From: Brevundimonas bacteroides DSM 4726
GTDB lineage: Bacteria; Pseudomonadota; Alphaproteobacteria; Caulobacterales; Caulobacteraceae
Assembly (NCBI RefSeq): GCF_000701445.1
Contig: NZ_JNIX01000008.1
Location: 408,631-472,630, forward strand
DNA length: 64,000 nt
Direction of reading: 5' to 3'
The notes below the pieces were generated by a model. The model was given only the letters and a program-made list of their open reading frames with translations, was not told where the DNA came from and did not search any database. A program made the position numbers and the translations under genes. Positions within the stretch are counted from its first letter, which is position 1, and every line of letters starts with the position of its first letter. This document shows positions 52,910 through 60,380 of the stretch, in pieces.

Positions 52910-54016
52910 CTACTCGGGCTTGATCGACAGCTGGAATGCCACCAGCCCCTCGGACACGTCGCGGTCGAAACCCTCGCCGCCGCGCAGGCCCTCAGCCTCG
53001 ACTTCGCGATAGACCAGGCCGAACGAGCCTTGCATATGCCCGCGCCTCAGGGCCACGCCGATCGAGGCGTCGCCGAGGAACGAGCCCGAGTCCCGGCTCA
53101 CGCCGGATCGGGCATAATCCCCGTCGCGGTTGCGAGCGAAGTTGTAGCCGACCGCCGTGCCGGACCCGGCCGCGTAAAGATACCACCGCGCCCGATCCCC
53201 GAACGCTTCGGACCCTTCCGGCACCATGCCGTCGATGTCGCCGCCGATGGTCAGGGTCGCGCCCGCCTCGGCCCGGCCACCGCGGTCGCCCACGCCGACG
53301 CCCGCATGCGGCGTCAGGGTGACTTCGAGGCCCGACGCCGTATAGCCGCGCGCCGCCTGCCAACCGCGAGTGTAGGTCACATCATAGCCATCCGCCTCGA
53401 ACGCCGCCTGATCCAGCGGCGTCAGCGGCAGGGGCGACCCATCGGCCCTGCGTAGCTCGCCCCGCTGGCGGAGACGCAGGCGCTCGGAATAGCCTTCGCC
53501 CTCGCGCCAGACGTCGCGCGTCGTGGTCGCCGCGAACGGGCTACCGGCCGCGATCGGTTGATAATCCGTGGCGAACTCCAGCGCCGGTCCAAAAGCGCGA
53601 CCGGCCGCGACATTGAATCCGGCCTGCCGATTCAACTGGGCGGTGATGGAGGCGGTCTGGCGCCGTTCCTGCTCGGACCATCCGGCGTCGCTGAACGCAG
53701 CGACCGGCTGGGCCGCCATGATCGGCGCTTGAGCGACGGGAGCTGGAGCAACCGGAGCCGGGGCGACCGGCGTGATCGCCATTTCGACCGCCGGGCTCGA
53801 CGGAGGCGACACCGTGACCGGCGGCGCGACGTATCCCGCCGGTTGACGATTCAGGCTGGCGGTCAGGGCTATGGCCGCCGCGCGGTCGGGATCATAGGGA
53901 ACGGGGCCGGACGACGCCGGGTCCATCGACGACTGCGCCATCGCCGGGGCCGCGAGGGCCGCCAGCGCCATGACGCTCGTTACGCATCCTCCCAGACGCA
54001 CCAACGGTCCCCTCAC
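52910..54016 (-). CDS. Outer-membrane beta-barrel protein, possibly LpxR-like
   Basis: A 368-residue exported protein. The GTG start at 54016 is supported by AAGGAG nine bases upstream and gives a clean signal peptide (VMALAALAAPAMAQ). The N-terminal half has two similar segments, Ala-Ile-Ala-Leu-Thr-Ala-Ser-Leu-Asn-Arg-Gln and Ser-Ile-Thr-Ala-Gln-Leu-Asn-Arg-Gln, separated by a Pro/Ala-rich linker. The C-terminal half (about 240-368) alternates like a beta-barrel. Phrases such as RWYLYAAGSGTAVGYNFARN and MQGSFGLVYREVEAEG recall the LpxR lipid A deacylase family, but I could not confirm catalytic residues. Confidence 0.7.
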   Translation of the reverse strand: MRGPLVRLGGCVTSVMALAALAAPAMAQSSMDPASSGPVPYDPDRAAAIALTASLNRQPAGYVAPPVTVSPPSSPAVEMAITPVAPAPVAPAPVAQAPIMAAQPVAAFSDAGWSEQERRQTASITAQLNRQAGFNVAAGRAFGPALEFATDYQPIAAGSPFAATTTRDVWREGEGYSERLRLRQRGELRRADGSPLPLTPLDQAAFEADGYDVTYTRGWQAARGYTASGLEVTLTPHAGVGVGDRGGRAEAGATLTIGGDIDGMVPEGSEAFGDRARWYLYAAGSGTAVGYNFARNRDGDYARSGVSRDSGSFLGDASIGVALRRGHMQGSFGLVYREVEAEGLRGGEGFDRDVSEGLVAFQLSIKPE

Positions 54017-54152
54017 CGCCGTCAACTCCTTAACACTCTGACTCGAAACCCGGTCGGTTCCAACCACGATTTCGCGACACCTTGCTGACACGATCCGCAA
54101 ACGTCGCCAGCGTCCAGCCGGTTCCCCTCCCGCGGGACCGGCCGCAAAGGGC

Positions 54153-55823
54153 CTATTGCCCGATGGTGTCGAGGTCGCGCCCCTTGGTCTCGGGCATCAG
54201 GAAGAAGGTCACGACCACGGCGATGGCGGTGAACACCACCGCGTACCACAGACCGAAGTAGATGTTCCCCGACGCCGCCACGAGGGCGAAGCTGGTCGCG
54301 GGAAGCAATCCCCCCACCCAGCCGGTGCCGACGTGATAAGGCAGGCTCATGGCCGTATAGCGCACCCGCGTTGGGAACAGCTCGACTAGGGACGCCGCCT
54401 GCGGGCCATACAGCGCCGTGGCCGCCACGATGAAGATCAGCAGGATGACGAACACCATCGGCACGTCGACCCGCTCCGGATCGGCCCGCTCGGGATAGCC
54501 CGCCGCCGTCAGCGCCGCCTTGATACGTCCTTCGACATCGGCCTTGGCCGCCGTCAGCTCGGCAGCCGCCAGCCCCTCGCCCTCGACCGAGGCCACCTCG
54601 ACCTCCCCGATCCGCACGCGCGCCAACGAGCCCGGCTCGGCGGCGACGTTGGAATAGCTGACGCCCGCATTGGACAGCACCGTCTTGGCCAGGTCGCAGG
54701 AGCTGGCGAACGCCGTCTTGCCGACCGGATCGAACTGCAGGGCGCAGGTCGCGGGATCAGCGATCACCGTCACGGGCGCCGAGGCCTGGGCCTCCGCCAG
54801 CGCCGGATTGGCCGCCCGCGTCAGGGCCTGAAAGCCAGGGAAGAAGGCCAACAGCGCCAGGACCATGCCGAACAGCATCACGGGCTTTCGGCCCACCTTG
54901 TCCGACAACCACCCGAAGAAGACGTACAGGAACGCCGACACCACCGTCAGCGCCAGCATGATCATGTCGACGGTCGATACCTCGACCTTCAGGATCCGCT
55001 CCATGAAGAAGCGGGAATAGAAATAGCCGCAGTACCAGACCGCCCCTTGCGCGATCATGGTCCCGAACAGGGCCAGCAGCACGAACTTCAGGTTCTTCCA
55101 CTGGGCGAAAGATTCCCGGAAGGGGGCCCGCCGGGCCCCGCCCTCGGCCTCCATCTTCTTGAAGGCCGGGCTCTCGTTCAGCTTCAGCCGGATCCACAAG
55201 GAGATGACCAGCAGGAAGAACGACAAGAGGAAGGGGATGCGCCATCCCCACTCGTTGAACGCCTCTTCGCCCACGATCGCCCGCGTCGCCAGGATGACGC
55301 TCAGCGCCCCGATCAGCCCCAGCGCCGCCGTCGTCTGGATCCATCCGGTCAGATAGCCGCGACGCGGCGCAGGCGAATGCTCGGCCACATAGATCACCGC
55401 TCCGCCGTATTCGCCGCCCAGGGCGAACCCCTGAAGGATGCGCAGGATGATCAGCAGAATCGGCGCGGCGATGCCGATGGCGTCATAGTCGGGCAGCAGG
55501 CCGATCCCTACCGTCGCCGCCCCCATCAGTGTGATGGTCACCAGAAACGTCTTCTTGCGCCCCGTCTGGTCCCCGAACCAGCCGAACACGAGCGCGCCCA
55601 GCGGCCGCACGACGAACCCGACGCCAAAGGTCAGCAGCGCCAGGATGTAGGAAGCGGCTTCGCCCACGTCGGCATAGAAGTGCCGCGCAATCACGGCCGT
55701 CAGCGAGCCGAAGATAAAGAAGTCGTACCACTCGAATGCGGTCCCTGCGGCGGACGCCCCCACCACGGTCTTCAGGCCGGGTTCCTTCTCGGTTTCGGAC
55801 GGCGTGGCGGCGTGGTCGGTCAT
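54153..55823 (-). CDS. MFS transporter, metabolite:H+ symporter (MHS) type
   Basis: A 556-residue transporter. The loop GWFGDQTGRKKTFL after TM2, the LRILQGFALGGEYGGAVIYVAEHSP region (about 128-151) and WLSDKVGRKP are signatures of the MHS group (ProP/ShiA-like). About 118 residues (roughly 335-452), including Cys360 and Cys376, are inserted between TM8-9-type helices; a similar insert is common in alphaproteobacterial members. The substrate is unknown, probably an organic acid or osmolyte. A terminator separates it from the entericidin gene upstream. Confidence 0.9.
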   Translation of the reverse strand: MTDHAATPSETEKEPGLKTVVGASAAGTAFEWYDFFIFGSLTAVIARHFYADVGEAASYILALLTFGVGFVVRPLGALVFGWFGDQTGRKKTFLVTITLMGAATVGIGLLPDYDAIGIAAPILLIILRILQGFALGGEYGGAVIYVAEHSPAPRRGYLTGWIQTTAALGLIGALSVILATRAIVGEEAFNEWGWRIPFLLSFFLLVISLWIRLKLNESPAFKKMEAEGGARRAPFRESFAQWKNLKFVLLALFGTMIAQGAVWYCGYFYSRFFMERILKVEVSTVDMIMLALTVVSAFLYVFFGWLSDKVGRKPVMLFGMVLALLAFFPGFQALTRAANPALAEAQASAPVTVIADPATCALQFDPVGKTAFASSCDLAKTVLSNAGVSYSNVAAEPGSLARVRIGEVEVASVEGEGLAAAELTAAKADVEGRIKAALTAAGYPERADPERVDVPMVFVILLIFIVAATALYGPQAASLVELFPTRVRYTAMSLPYHVGTGWVGGLLPATSFALVAASGNIYFGLWYAVVFTAIAVVVTFFLMPETKGRDLDTIGQ

Positions 55824-55897
55824 TCAGGCTTCCCCCGGGCGTCGTCTCGCGGACGCTCCTTCGGATACCTAGCCAAGCGGCGGGAAGCCGGACAAGA

Positions 55898-55930
55898 GAA
55901 AACCCCGCCGGCCGGGCCGACGGGGTTTTC
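55898..55930 (-). terminator. Bidirectional-type terminator after the entericidin gene
   Basis: GAAAACCCCG and CGGGGTTTTC are a perfect 10-bp inverted repeat with flanking A and T runs, so it can end transcripts from both sides. It follows the entericidin-like gene by 47 bases on the minus strand. Confidence 0.88.
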
Positions 55931-55976
55931 CGCGTCATGAGCGTGGTGGGTCACTGACGCCGCGATTGAGCCCGGA

Positions 55977-56114
55977 TCAGTTCTTGGCTTCTTCGGCGGC
56001 TTCGGTCACGGCCGAGCCGGCAGCGGCGGTGTCGCGGCCCACGCCTGCGACGGTGTTGCAGGCGGCGGTGGTCAGGGCGGCGGCGGCGGCGAAGAGAACG
56101 AAAACCTTGCGCAT
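55977..56114 (-). CDS. Entericidin A/B family lipoprotein
   Basis: A 45-residue lipoprotein starting MRKVFVLFAAAAALTTAAC, with lipobox Thr-Ala-Ala-Cys and a mature part Asn-Thr-Val-Ala-Gly-Val-Gly-Arg-Asp that is the entericidin signature (CNTxxGxGxD). CAGGAG lies eight bases before the ATG. Entericidins are small envelope toxin/antidote lipoproteins that respond to stress through RpoS in E. coli. Here a perfect EcfG promoter lies 52 bases upstream, which makes it part of the general stress regulon. A strong terminator follows. Confidence 0.92.
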   Translation of the reverse strand: MRKVFVLFAAAAALTTAACNTVAGVGRDTAAAGSAVTEAAEEAKN

Positions 56115-56163
56115 GAGAAACTCCTGAAACGGGGCGGTCGGGGAGGTCCCGCCGTACCAGCGA

Positions 56164-57294
56164 TCAACGCGACCGCCGCGACAGGGTTCCGGGCTTCACC
56201 ACGGCGTCGACGCGCTCCAGATCGCGCGGATCCGTCGGCTTCACCAGCTCGGGCGTGGCGAACACCATCCGCGCGATCGTGCCTCGCGGGCCAGCGGGCA
56301 GGATCTCCACCTCCCCCCTCAGTTGCTTGGCGAAGGCGCCCATGAGGGTGCGCCCCACGCCGGCTTGGATCGCCTGGCTCGACGGCCAGGGCCCGTCATC
56401 CTCGACTTCCAGCACGCTGGTCTCGCCCTCGACCCTGAACCGCACCTTCAGCGTCCCGCCCCGCCCGGCGAAGGCGTGCTTCTGGGCGTTGGTCACCGCC
56501 TCCACCAGCCACAGCGCCAGGGGTGCCAGCTTGTCCGGGTCGACCACCAGACTGTCCGCCTCGACCGTGCTGGCCACCAGCGGCCCGCGTCCGCTTTCAT
56601 GCGCCACCAGCTGGCCAACCAGCTCGGTCAGGAACTCGCGTGCATCGGCGTGGCGGATGTCCTCGGACTGGTAGAGGGTGCGATAGATCAGGGCCAAGGC
56701 CGATATCCTCTGGCGCGTGTCGCCCAGCGCCGCCTTGGCTGGCTCGTCCTTCAGCGCCCGCTGCTGCATCGACAGCAGCGACGAGATGATCTGCAGGTTG
56801 TTCTTCACCCGGTGATGGATTTCCCGAAGCAGGGCGTCCTTCTCCGCCAGGCTCTCGGTCAGAGACCGGTCCCGGGTGTCGATGGCTTCGGCGAGCGCAT
56901 CCATCGTCCCCGCCAGACGGCGAACCTCGGATGGCGCATGCGTCGCCTGCACCGGCCGCACCGAGTATCGCCCCCGCGCATACAGCGCCGCGATCCGCTC
57001 CAGATAGTCGAGCCAGCGCACGACGATGCGCTCGGTCACCCACATCACCGTGGCGAAGGCGACGATCCAGGCCACGACGGGCGCGAGGAAGTTTCCCAGC
57101 GGCGTCAGGTCGGCCCAGGCCAAGATCGCGGGCAGGACCAGGATCGGCAGCAGCGCGATCGCCAGCGCAGCCCCCAGCCGGAAGCGGATGCCCTCGAACC
57201 GCGCCAGACCCTTGGACCGACCCAAAAACCGGGACACCGTCCGACGCGAGACGCGCCGCCGCTTGGGGCCTTGGTCTGATCCGGCAGGCGACAT
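56164..57294 (-). CDS. phyK: HisKA_2-type sensor histidine kinase (PhyK-like) of the general stress response
   Basis: A 376-residue membrane kinase. Two TM helices (about 42-60 and 66-88) enclose almost no periplasmic domain. A HAMP-like linker is followed by the HisKA_2 dimerisation helix, with the phosphoacceptor in LLREIHHRVKNNLQIISSLL (His160/His161), and an HATPase domain with LWLVEAVTNAQKHAFAGRGG, EVEDDGPW and GVGRTLMGAFAKQL. This class phosphorylates PhyR in Alphaproteobacteria. It lies four bases after ecfG, so it belongs to the nepR-ecfG operon. The lack of a large periplasmic sensor domain sets it apart from Caulobacter PhyK, so signal input is unclear. Confidence 0.88.
   Translation of the reverse strand: MSPAGSDQGPKRRRVSRRTVSRFLGRSKGLARFEGIRFRLGAALAIALLPILVLPAILAWADLTPLGNFLAPVVAWIVAFATVMWVTERIVVRWLDYLERIAALYARGRYSVRPVQATHAPSEVRRLAGTMDALAEAIDTRDRSLTESLAEKDALLREIHHRVKNNLQIISSLLSMQQRALKDEPAKAALGDTRQRISALALIYRTLYQSEDIRHADAREFLTELVGQLVAHESGRGPLVASTVEADSLVVDPDKLAPLALWLVEAVTNAQKHAFAGRGGTLKVRFRVEGETSVLEVEDDGPWPSSQAIQAGVGRTLMGAFAKQLRGEVEILPAGPRGTIARMVFATPELVKPTDPRDLERVDAVVKPGTLSRRSR
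56166..56190 (-). promoter_or_regulatory. EcfG promoter of the entericidin gene
   Basis: Read on the minus strand: GGAAC (56190-56186), a 16-base spacer and CGTT (56169-56166), a perfect match to the EcfG consensus. It lies in the last codons of phyK, pointing to the entericidin gene, with an expected start near 56159. Confidence 0.85.
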
Positions 57295-57298
57295 GGGC

Positions 57299-57910
57299 TC
57301 AGCCCTGACGTGCCGCGCTCAGACGGTCCGCGTCGGCCAGGATCGAGCGCATGGCGTCGCCCGCCGCGCGACCGTCGCGGGCGTATCCGCCCCGCTCCAG
57401 CGTCGCCTGAAGGGCTTTCCTCGCCCGGCTGACCCGGCTTTTCACCGTGCCCACCGCGCACTGACAAATCTCGGCGGCCTCCTCATAGGCGAAGCCGCCC
57501 GCCCCCACGAGGATCAGCGCCTCGCGCTGTTCTTCCGGCAGGGTGTTCAGCGCCTGGCGCAGCTCGTCCAGCGCCACGGGCGCCTCCGGATCGTCCACGG
57601 CGACCAGCGTCCGTTCCGCCGCTTCCTGGTCCAGCTGCGACTGGCGCCATGACCGGCGCTTCTCGGAATAGAATTGGTTTCTCAGGATCATGAAGGTCCA
57701 GGCCTTCATATTGGTGCCCATCTGATAGCTGGCGCGCGCGTCCCAGGCCTTCATCATGGCGTCCTGCGCCAGGTCATCAGCCGCCGTCGCATCGCCTGTC
57801 AGCGTGCGCGCGAAGGCGCGCAGGTGCGGGATCAGGGTCACCAGCTCGCGCTTGAAGCCTTCATCATCCGCCGACGGCGGCTTGGGCGCGGTGTTGCGGA
57901 CCGCGCTCAC
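57299..57910 (-). CDS. ecfG: ECF sigma factor of the general stress response
   Basis: A 203-residue sigma factor of the EcfG (ECF15) type. Region 2 covers LIPHLRAFARTLTGDATAADDLAQDAMMKAW (about 27-57) with the YQMGTNMKAWTFMILRNQFYSEKRR stretch after it, and region 4 covers TLPEEQREALILVGAGGFAYEEAAEI with GTVKSRVSRARKAL as the recognition helix. It should be held by NepR until PhyR is phosphorylated. The ATG at 57910 overlaps the nepR stop by four bases. The EcfG promoter before nepR suggests self-activation. Confidence 0.95.
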   Translation of the reverse strand: MSAVRNTAPKPPSADDEGFKRELVTLIPHLRAFARTLTGDATAADDLAQDAMMKAWDARASYQMGTNMKAWTFMILRNQFYSEKRRSWRQSQLDQEAAERTLVAVDDPEAPVALDELRQALNTLPEEQREALILVGAGGFAYEEAAEICQCAVGTVKSRVSRARKALQATLERGGYARDGRAAGDAMRSILADADRLSAARQG

Positions 57911-58158
57911 GCCCCCCCTCCTTGCGAACTGTCTCCGCCCGACTTCCGCTCATCAGCCCGGCGCAGGATCTCCAGAAACTCGTCCGGCACCGGCTCGTTG
58001 ACGACCTCGTCGAACAGGTGGCGCAGCTTCACGCCGATCGCCTGCTGGCGCAGACGCGCCTCTTCGAGGTCCGCGCCGTCGGACTTGGACGCAGCGCCCT
58101 TGCGGCGCGGGTCGGGGGTGTCGATCATGATGTGCTGGGCCGCCAAGGTTGGTCTCAT
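57907..58158 (-). CDS. nepR: Anti-sigma factor NepR
   Basis: An 83-residue protein with the NepR core RQQAIGVKLRHLFDEVVNEPVPDEFLEILRR split over about residues 38-68, comprising the two helices that clamp EcfG or phospho-PhyR. The N- and C-terminal parts are disordered, as is usual. The start may be at 58158 or at Met11 (58128); neither has a clear ribosome site. It is the first gene of the nepR-ecfG-phyK operon, 56 bases after the -10 of a perfect EcfG promoter. Confidence 0.92.
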   Translation of the reverse strand: MRPTLAAQHIMIDTPDPRRKGAASKSDGADLEEARLRQQAIGVKLRHLFDEVVNEPVPDEFLEILRRADERKSGGDSSQGGGA

Positions 58159-58213
58159 TCACGCAGGGACATGGGCCGGGTCGTCGCCCGGCCTCTGATT
58201 GTCGAACCCGGTG

Positions 58214-58238
58214 AACGTGATCACCGGAAGCGGGTTCC
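58214..58238 (-). promoter_or_regulatory. EcfG promoter of nepR-ecfG-phyK
   Basis: On the minus strand: GGAAC (58238-58234), 16 bases, CGTT (58217-58214). Perfect consensus, with the nepR start about 56 bases downstream. It implies positive autoregulation of the operon. Confidence 0.88.
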
Positions 58239-58280
58239 GTCGTTCATCAACTTTATTGCCAAGCTCGTGAACCACGCCGT

Positions 58281-58305
58281 GGAACCGTGTGGGCGATGAT
58301 ACGTT
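58281..58305 (+). promoter_or_regulatory. EcfG promoter of phyR
   Basis: On the plus strand: GGAAC (58281-58285), 16 bases, CGTT (58302-58305). Perfect consensus, 61 bases before the phyR start, arranged back to back with the nepR promoter 43 bases away. Confidence 0.88.
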
Positions 58306-58366
58306 TGGTCGCGGATACGCGTCCGAGGAACGGACGCCGCAACGACCTGTCGGGGACCAAGATACA

Positions 58367-59161
58367 ATGAGCCTTCTGGCCAGACTCGCGCCGCACCTGC
58401 CCTACGTCCGCCGCTACGCCCGCGCCCTCACAGGCGACCAGTCGACCGGCGACAACTACGTCCGCGTCGCGCTCGAAGCCCTGGCCGCCGGCGAGCGCCA
58501 GCTGTCTCCGGACATGACCCCTCGCGTCGCCCTCTATCATGTCTTCCACGCCATCTGGTCCTCGACCGGCGCGCAGTTGGAAGGCCATGCCGCCGTCCTG
58601 GGTCATGAGGATCCGACGAACCGCCTGATGCGCATCGCGCCGCGCTCGCGCCAGGCCTTCCTGCTGACCGCGCTCGAGGGTTTCACGCCCTCGGAAGCCT
58701 CCCAGATTCTCGGCTCCGACGTCCCGTCGGTCGAACGCCTGATCGCCGAGGCCCAGGCCGAGATCGACGCCGAACTGGCCACCGACGTCCTGATCATCGA
58801 GGACGAGGCCATCATCTCCGCCGACATCGAGAGCCTGGTGAAGGAACTCGGCCACCGCGTCACCGCGACCGCCACCACCCATGACGAGGCCGTCGACGCC
58901 GTCGCCCGTCACCGTCCGGGCCTGGTGCTGGCCGACATCCAGCTGGCCGACGGTTCGTCGGGCATCGACGCGGTCAAGGACATCCTCAAGCGCTTCGACG
59001 TGCCGGTGATCTTCATCACCGCCTTCCCCGAGCGCCTTCTGACCGGCGAGCGGCCCGAGCCGACCTTCCTGATCACCAAACCCTTCCAGCCGGAAACGGT
59101 GAAGGCGGCGATCAGCCAAGCGCTGTTCTTCCATCCCGCCAGCCAGAAGCAGGCGGCCTGA
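58367..59161 (+). CDS. phyR: General stress response regulator PhyR
   Basis: A 264-residue response regulator with a sigma-like N-terminal domain (about 1-135, resembling regions 2 and 4) and a receiver domain. The phosphoacceptor is Asp190 in LVLADIQLAD, with Thr218 in IFITAFP and Lys238 in ITKPFQP. When phosphorylated, the sigma-like part captures NepR and frees EcfG. The ATG at 58367 begins the conserved MSLLARLAPHLPYVRRYARA; the longer frame from 58289 would include the promoter. A strong terminator ends the gene. Confidence 0.96.
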   Translation: MSLLARLAPHLPYVRRYARALTGDQSTGDNYVRVALEALAAGERQLSPDMTPRVALYHVFHAIWSSTGAQLEGHAAVLGHEDPTNRLMRIAPRSRQAFLLTALEGFTPSEASQILGSDVPSVERLIAEAQAEIDAELATDVLIIEDEAIISADIESLVKELGHRVTATATTHDEAVDAVARHRPGLVLADIQLADGSSGIDAVKDILKRFDVPVIFITAFPERLLTGERPEPTFLITKPFQPETVKAAISQALFFHPASQKQAA

Positions 59162-59188
59162 CGGTCGTTCTATCCCTGCCATGAGAAG

Positions 59189-59219
59189 GGCCCCGCTGGT
59201 GATCCGGCGGGGCCTTTTT
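59189..59219 (+). terminator. Rho-independent terminator of phyR
   Basis: GGCCCCGC and GCGGGGCC (59189-59196 and 59207-59214) form a perfect 8-bp stem followed by five T, 28 bases after the phyR stop. Confidence 0.92.
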
Positions 59220-59244
59220 CTTTCGGCTCCCCCTTTGCCGGGCC

Positions 59245-59607
59245 CTACTGACCCGAGGGCGCGGCCTGCACGGTCGGGGCGTTGACGTTCGGCGCCTCGC
59301 CGGTGGGCGGGCTGGTCGGTTCGCCGGTCACCGTCGTCGGGGCGTCCGCTGCGGGCGGCGTCACAGTCCCATCCTGAAAGGCGGCGGCGTCCACGGCTTG
59401 CTGCCCCGTATTGGCGTCCTCGGCCGAAAAGCCCGGCGCGAACACCAGATACAGGACCACGAAGCCGATCAGCGTCAGGGCGATGCCGCCGACCATGACC
59501 AGGGTGATGCGCCGACCACCCCGGCCCTGCTTGACGAACTGTTCCTCCACCGGCCGACCCTCGTGCACGGCGTCGGCGGCGCGGGAATGGGGATCGTTGT
59601 GGGTCAT
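59245..59607 (-). CDS. EcfG-controlled single-pass membrane protein, function unknown
   Basis: A 120-residue protein: a charged cytoplasmic N-terminus (1-33), one TM helix (about 34-56, ITLVMVGGIALTLIGFVVLY) and a Pro/Thr/Ala-rich periplasmic tail. No family is recognised. A perfect EcfG promoter (17-base spacer) lies 39 bases before the ATG, so it should be induced with the general stress response. It is convergent with phyR. Confidence 0.78.
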   Translation of the reverse strand: MTHNDPHSRAADAVHEGRPVEEQFVKQGRGGRRITLVMVGGIALTLIGFVVLYLVFAPGFSAEDANTGQQAVDAAAFQDGTVTPPAADAPTTVTGEPTSPPTGEAPNVNAPTVQAAPSGQ

Positions 59608-59645
59608 GGCGGCCTTCCGGGCGATTGAGGAAACTCAAGCCGGTC

Positions 59646-59671
59646 AACGCCTTCGCCAGCGTGGCCGTTCC
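59646..59671 (-). promoter_or_regulatory. EcfG promoter of the 59245-59607 membrane protein
   Basis: On the minus strand: GGAAC (59671-59667), a 17-base spacer and CGTT (59649-59646). Both elements are perfect. The expected RNA start is near 59640, about 33 bases before the ATG at 59607. Confidence 0.82.
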
Positions 59672-59707
59672 GCCTCTCCCGCCACGCGAAAAATCTTCGC
59701 GGCGCAT

Positions 59708-59732
59708 GGAACGCCAATCGGTCTGCGCCGTT
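59708..59732 (+). promoter_or_regulatory. EcfG promoter of the predicted small RNA
   Basis: On the plus strand: GGAAC (59708-59712), 16 bases, CGTT (59729-59732), a perfect match. No protein frame with a ribosome site follows; instead a structured stretch ending in a terminator does. Confidence 0.85.
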
Positions 59733-59738
59733 ATCGGT

Positions 59739-59851
59739 CTGCGGAGGCGGCGACGCCCCCCGACTTGGACCCGCCACAGCAGGTCCTGCCGCCTCCGCGC
59801 CTCATTCTCGATGATGCCACTTCAAGGCGATCCGCAAGGGTCGCCTTTTTT
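59739..59851 (+). ncRNA. Predicted EcfG-dependent small RNA (GsrN-like)
   Basis: About 113 bases between a perfect EcfG promoter and a Rho-independent terminator; the 5' end is estimated from promoter spacing. A perfect 11-bp stem, GCGGAGGCGGC (59741-59751) with GCCGCCTCCGC (59788-59798), encloses an inner GGACC/GGTCC hairpin and leaves CCCCCC (59756-59761) unpaired. A linker then leads to the terminator stem. Caulobacter GsrN is a sigma-T-dependent small RNA with a C-rich unpaired region that pairs with katG and other mRNAs; the promoter and the exposed C-tract fit that design. Homology is inferred from features, not from alignment. Confidence 0.72.
59824..59851 (+). terminator. Rho-independent terminator of the small RNA
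   Basis: AAGGCGA and TCGCCTT (59824-59830 and 59841-59847) form a perfect 7-bp stem followed by a run of T to 59851. No protein gene on the plus strand ends nearby, so the terminator itself argues for an RNA gene. Confidence 0.85.
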
Positions 59852-59861
59852 CTTCGCGTGC

Positions 59862-59894
59862 AAACGAAAAGGCCGCCCGGTCGCCCGGACGGCC
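59862..59894 (-). terminator. Terminator of rpmI-rplT
   Basis: On the minus strand, GGCCGTCCGG pairs with CCGGGCGGCC (59894-59885 with 59880-59871, one wobble), followed by TTTT. It lies 29 bases after the rplT stop and faces the small-RNA terminator. Confidence 0.82.
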
Positions 59895-59922
59895 CTTGTC
59901 ATTTCGTTGCTCGCTCGGCCGA

Positions 59923-60276
59923 TCAGGCCAGGGCGGCGCGCACCTTGTCGGCGATGGCCTTGAAGCCGGTCGCGTCGGCGGCGATGGCGGCCATCACCTT
60001 GCGGTCCAGCTCGATGCCGGCCTTGCTGAGGCCGTGGATGAACTGCGAATAGGTGAAGCCTTCCTGGCGGGCGGCGGCGTTGATGCGCTGGATCCACAGG
60101 GCGCGGAACGAACGCTTCTTGTTGCGGCGGTCGCGATAGGCGTACTGCCCGGCGCGGTCCACGGCGGCCTTGGCCGTGCGGATGGTGTTCTTGCGGCGGC
60201 CGGAGAAGCCCTTGGCCTGCTCCAGAACCTTCTTGTGCTTGGCGTGGGACGTAACGCCCCGTTTCACGCGTGCCAT
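59923..60276 (-). CDS. rplT: 50S ribosomal protein L20
   Basis: A 117-residue basic protein starting [20 protein letters not shown], with the family stretches [19 protein letters not shown] and [20 protein letters not shown]. It binds 23S rRNA early in 50S assembly. It follows rpmI after 104 bases. The usual infC partner is not adjacent. Confidence 0.98.
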   Translation of the reverse strand: MARVKRGVTSHAKHKKVLEQAKGFSGRRKNTIRTAKAAVDRAGQYAYRDRRNKKRSFRALWIQRINAAARQEGFTYSQFIHGLSKAGIELDRKVMAAIAADATGFKAIADKVRAALA

Positions 60277-60380
60277 TTTTGTTTTCCTTCGGAAGGGTCC
60301 CTACCGTTCGCGCCGCGGGCGCTCACTGCTTGAGGGACGCTGTTCAATCTCGTTGCTGCGAAATCCGTGTGCCCCGCCGA

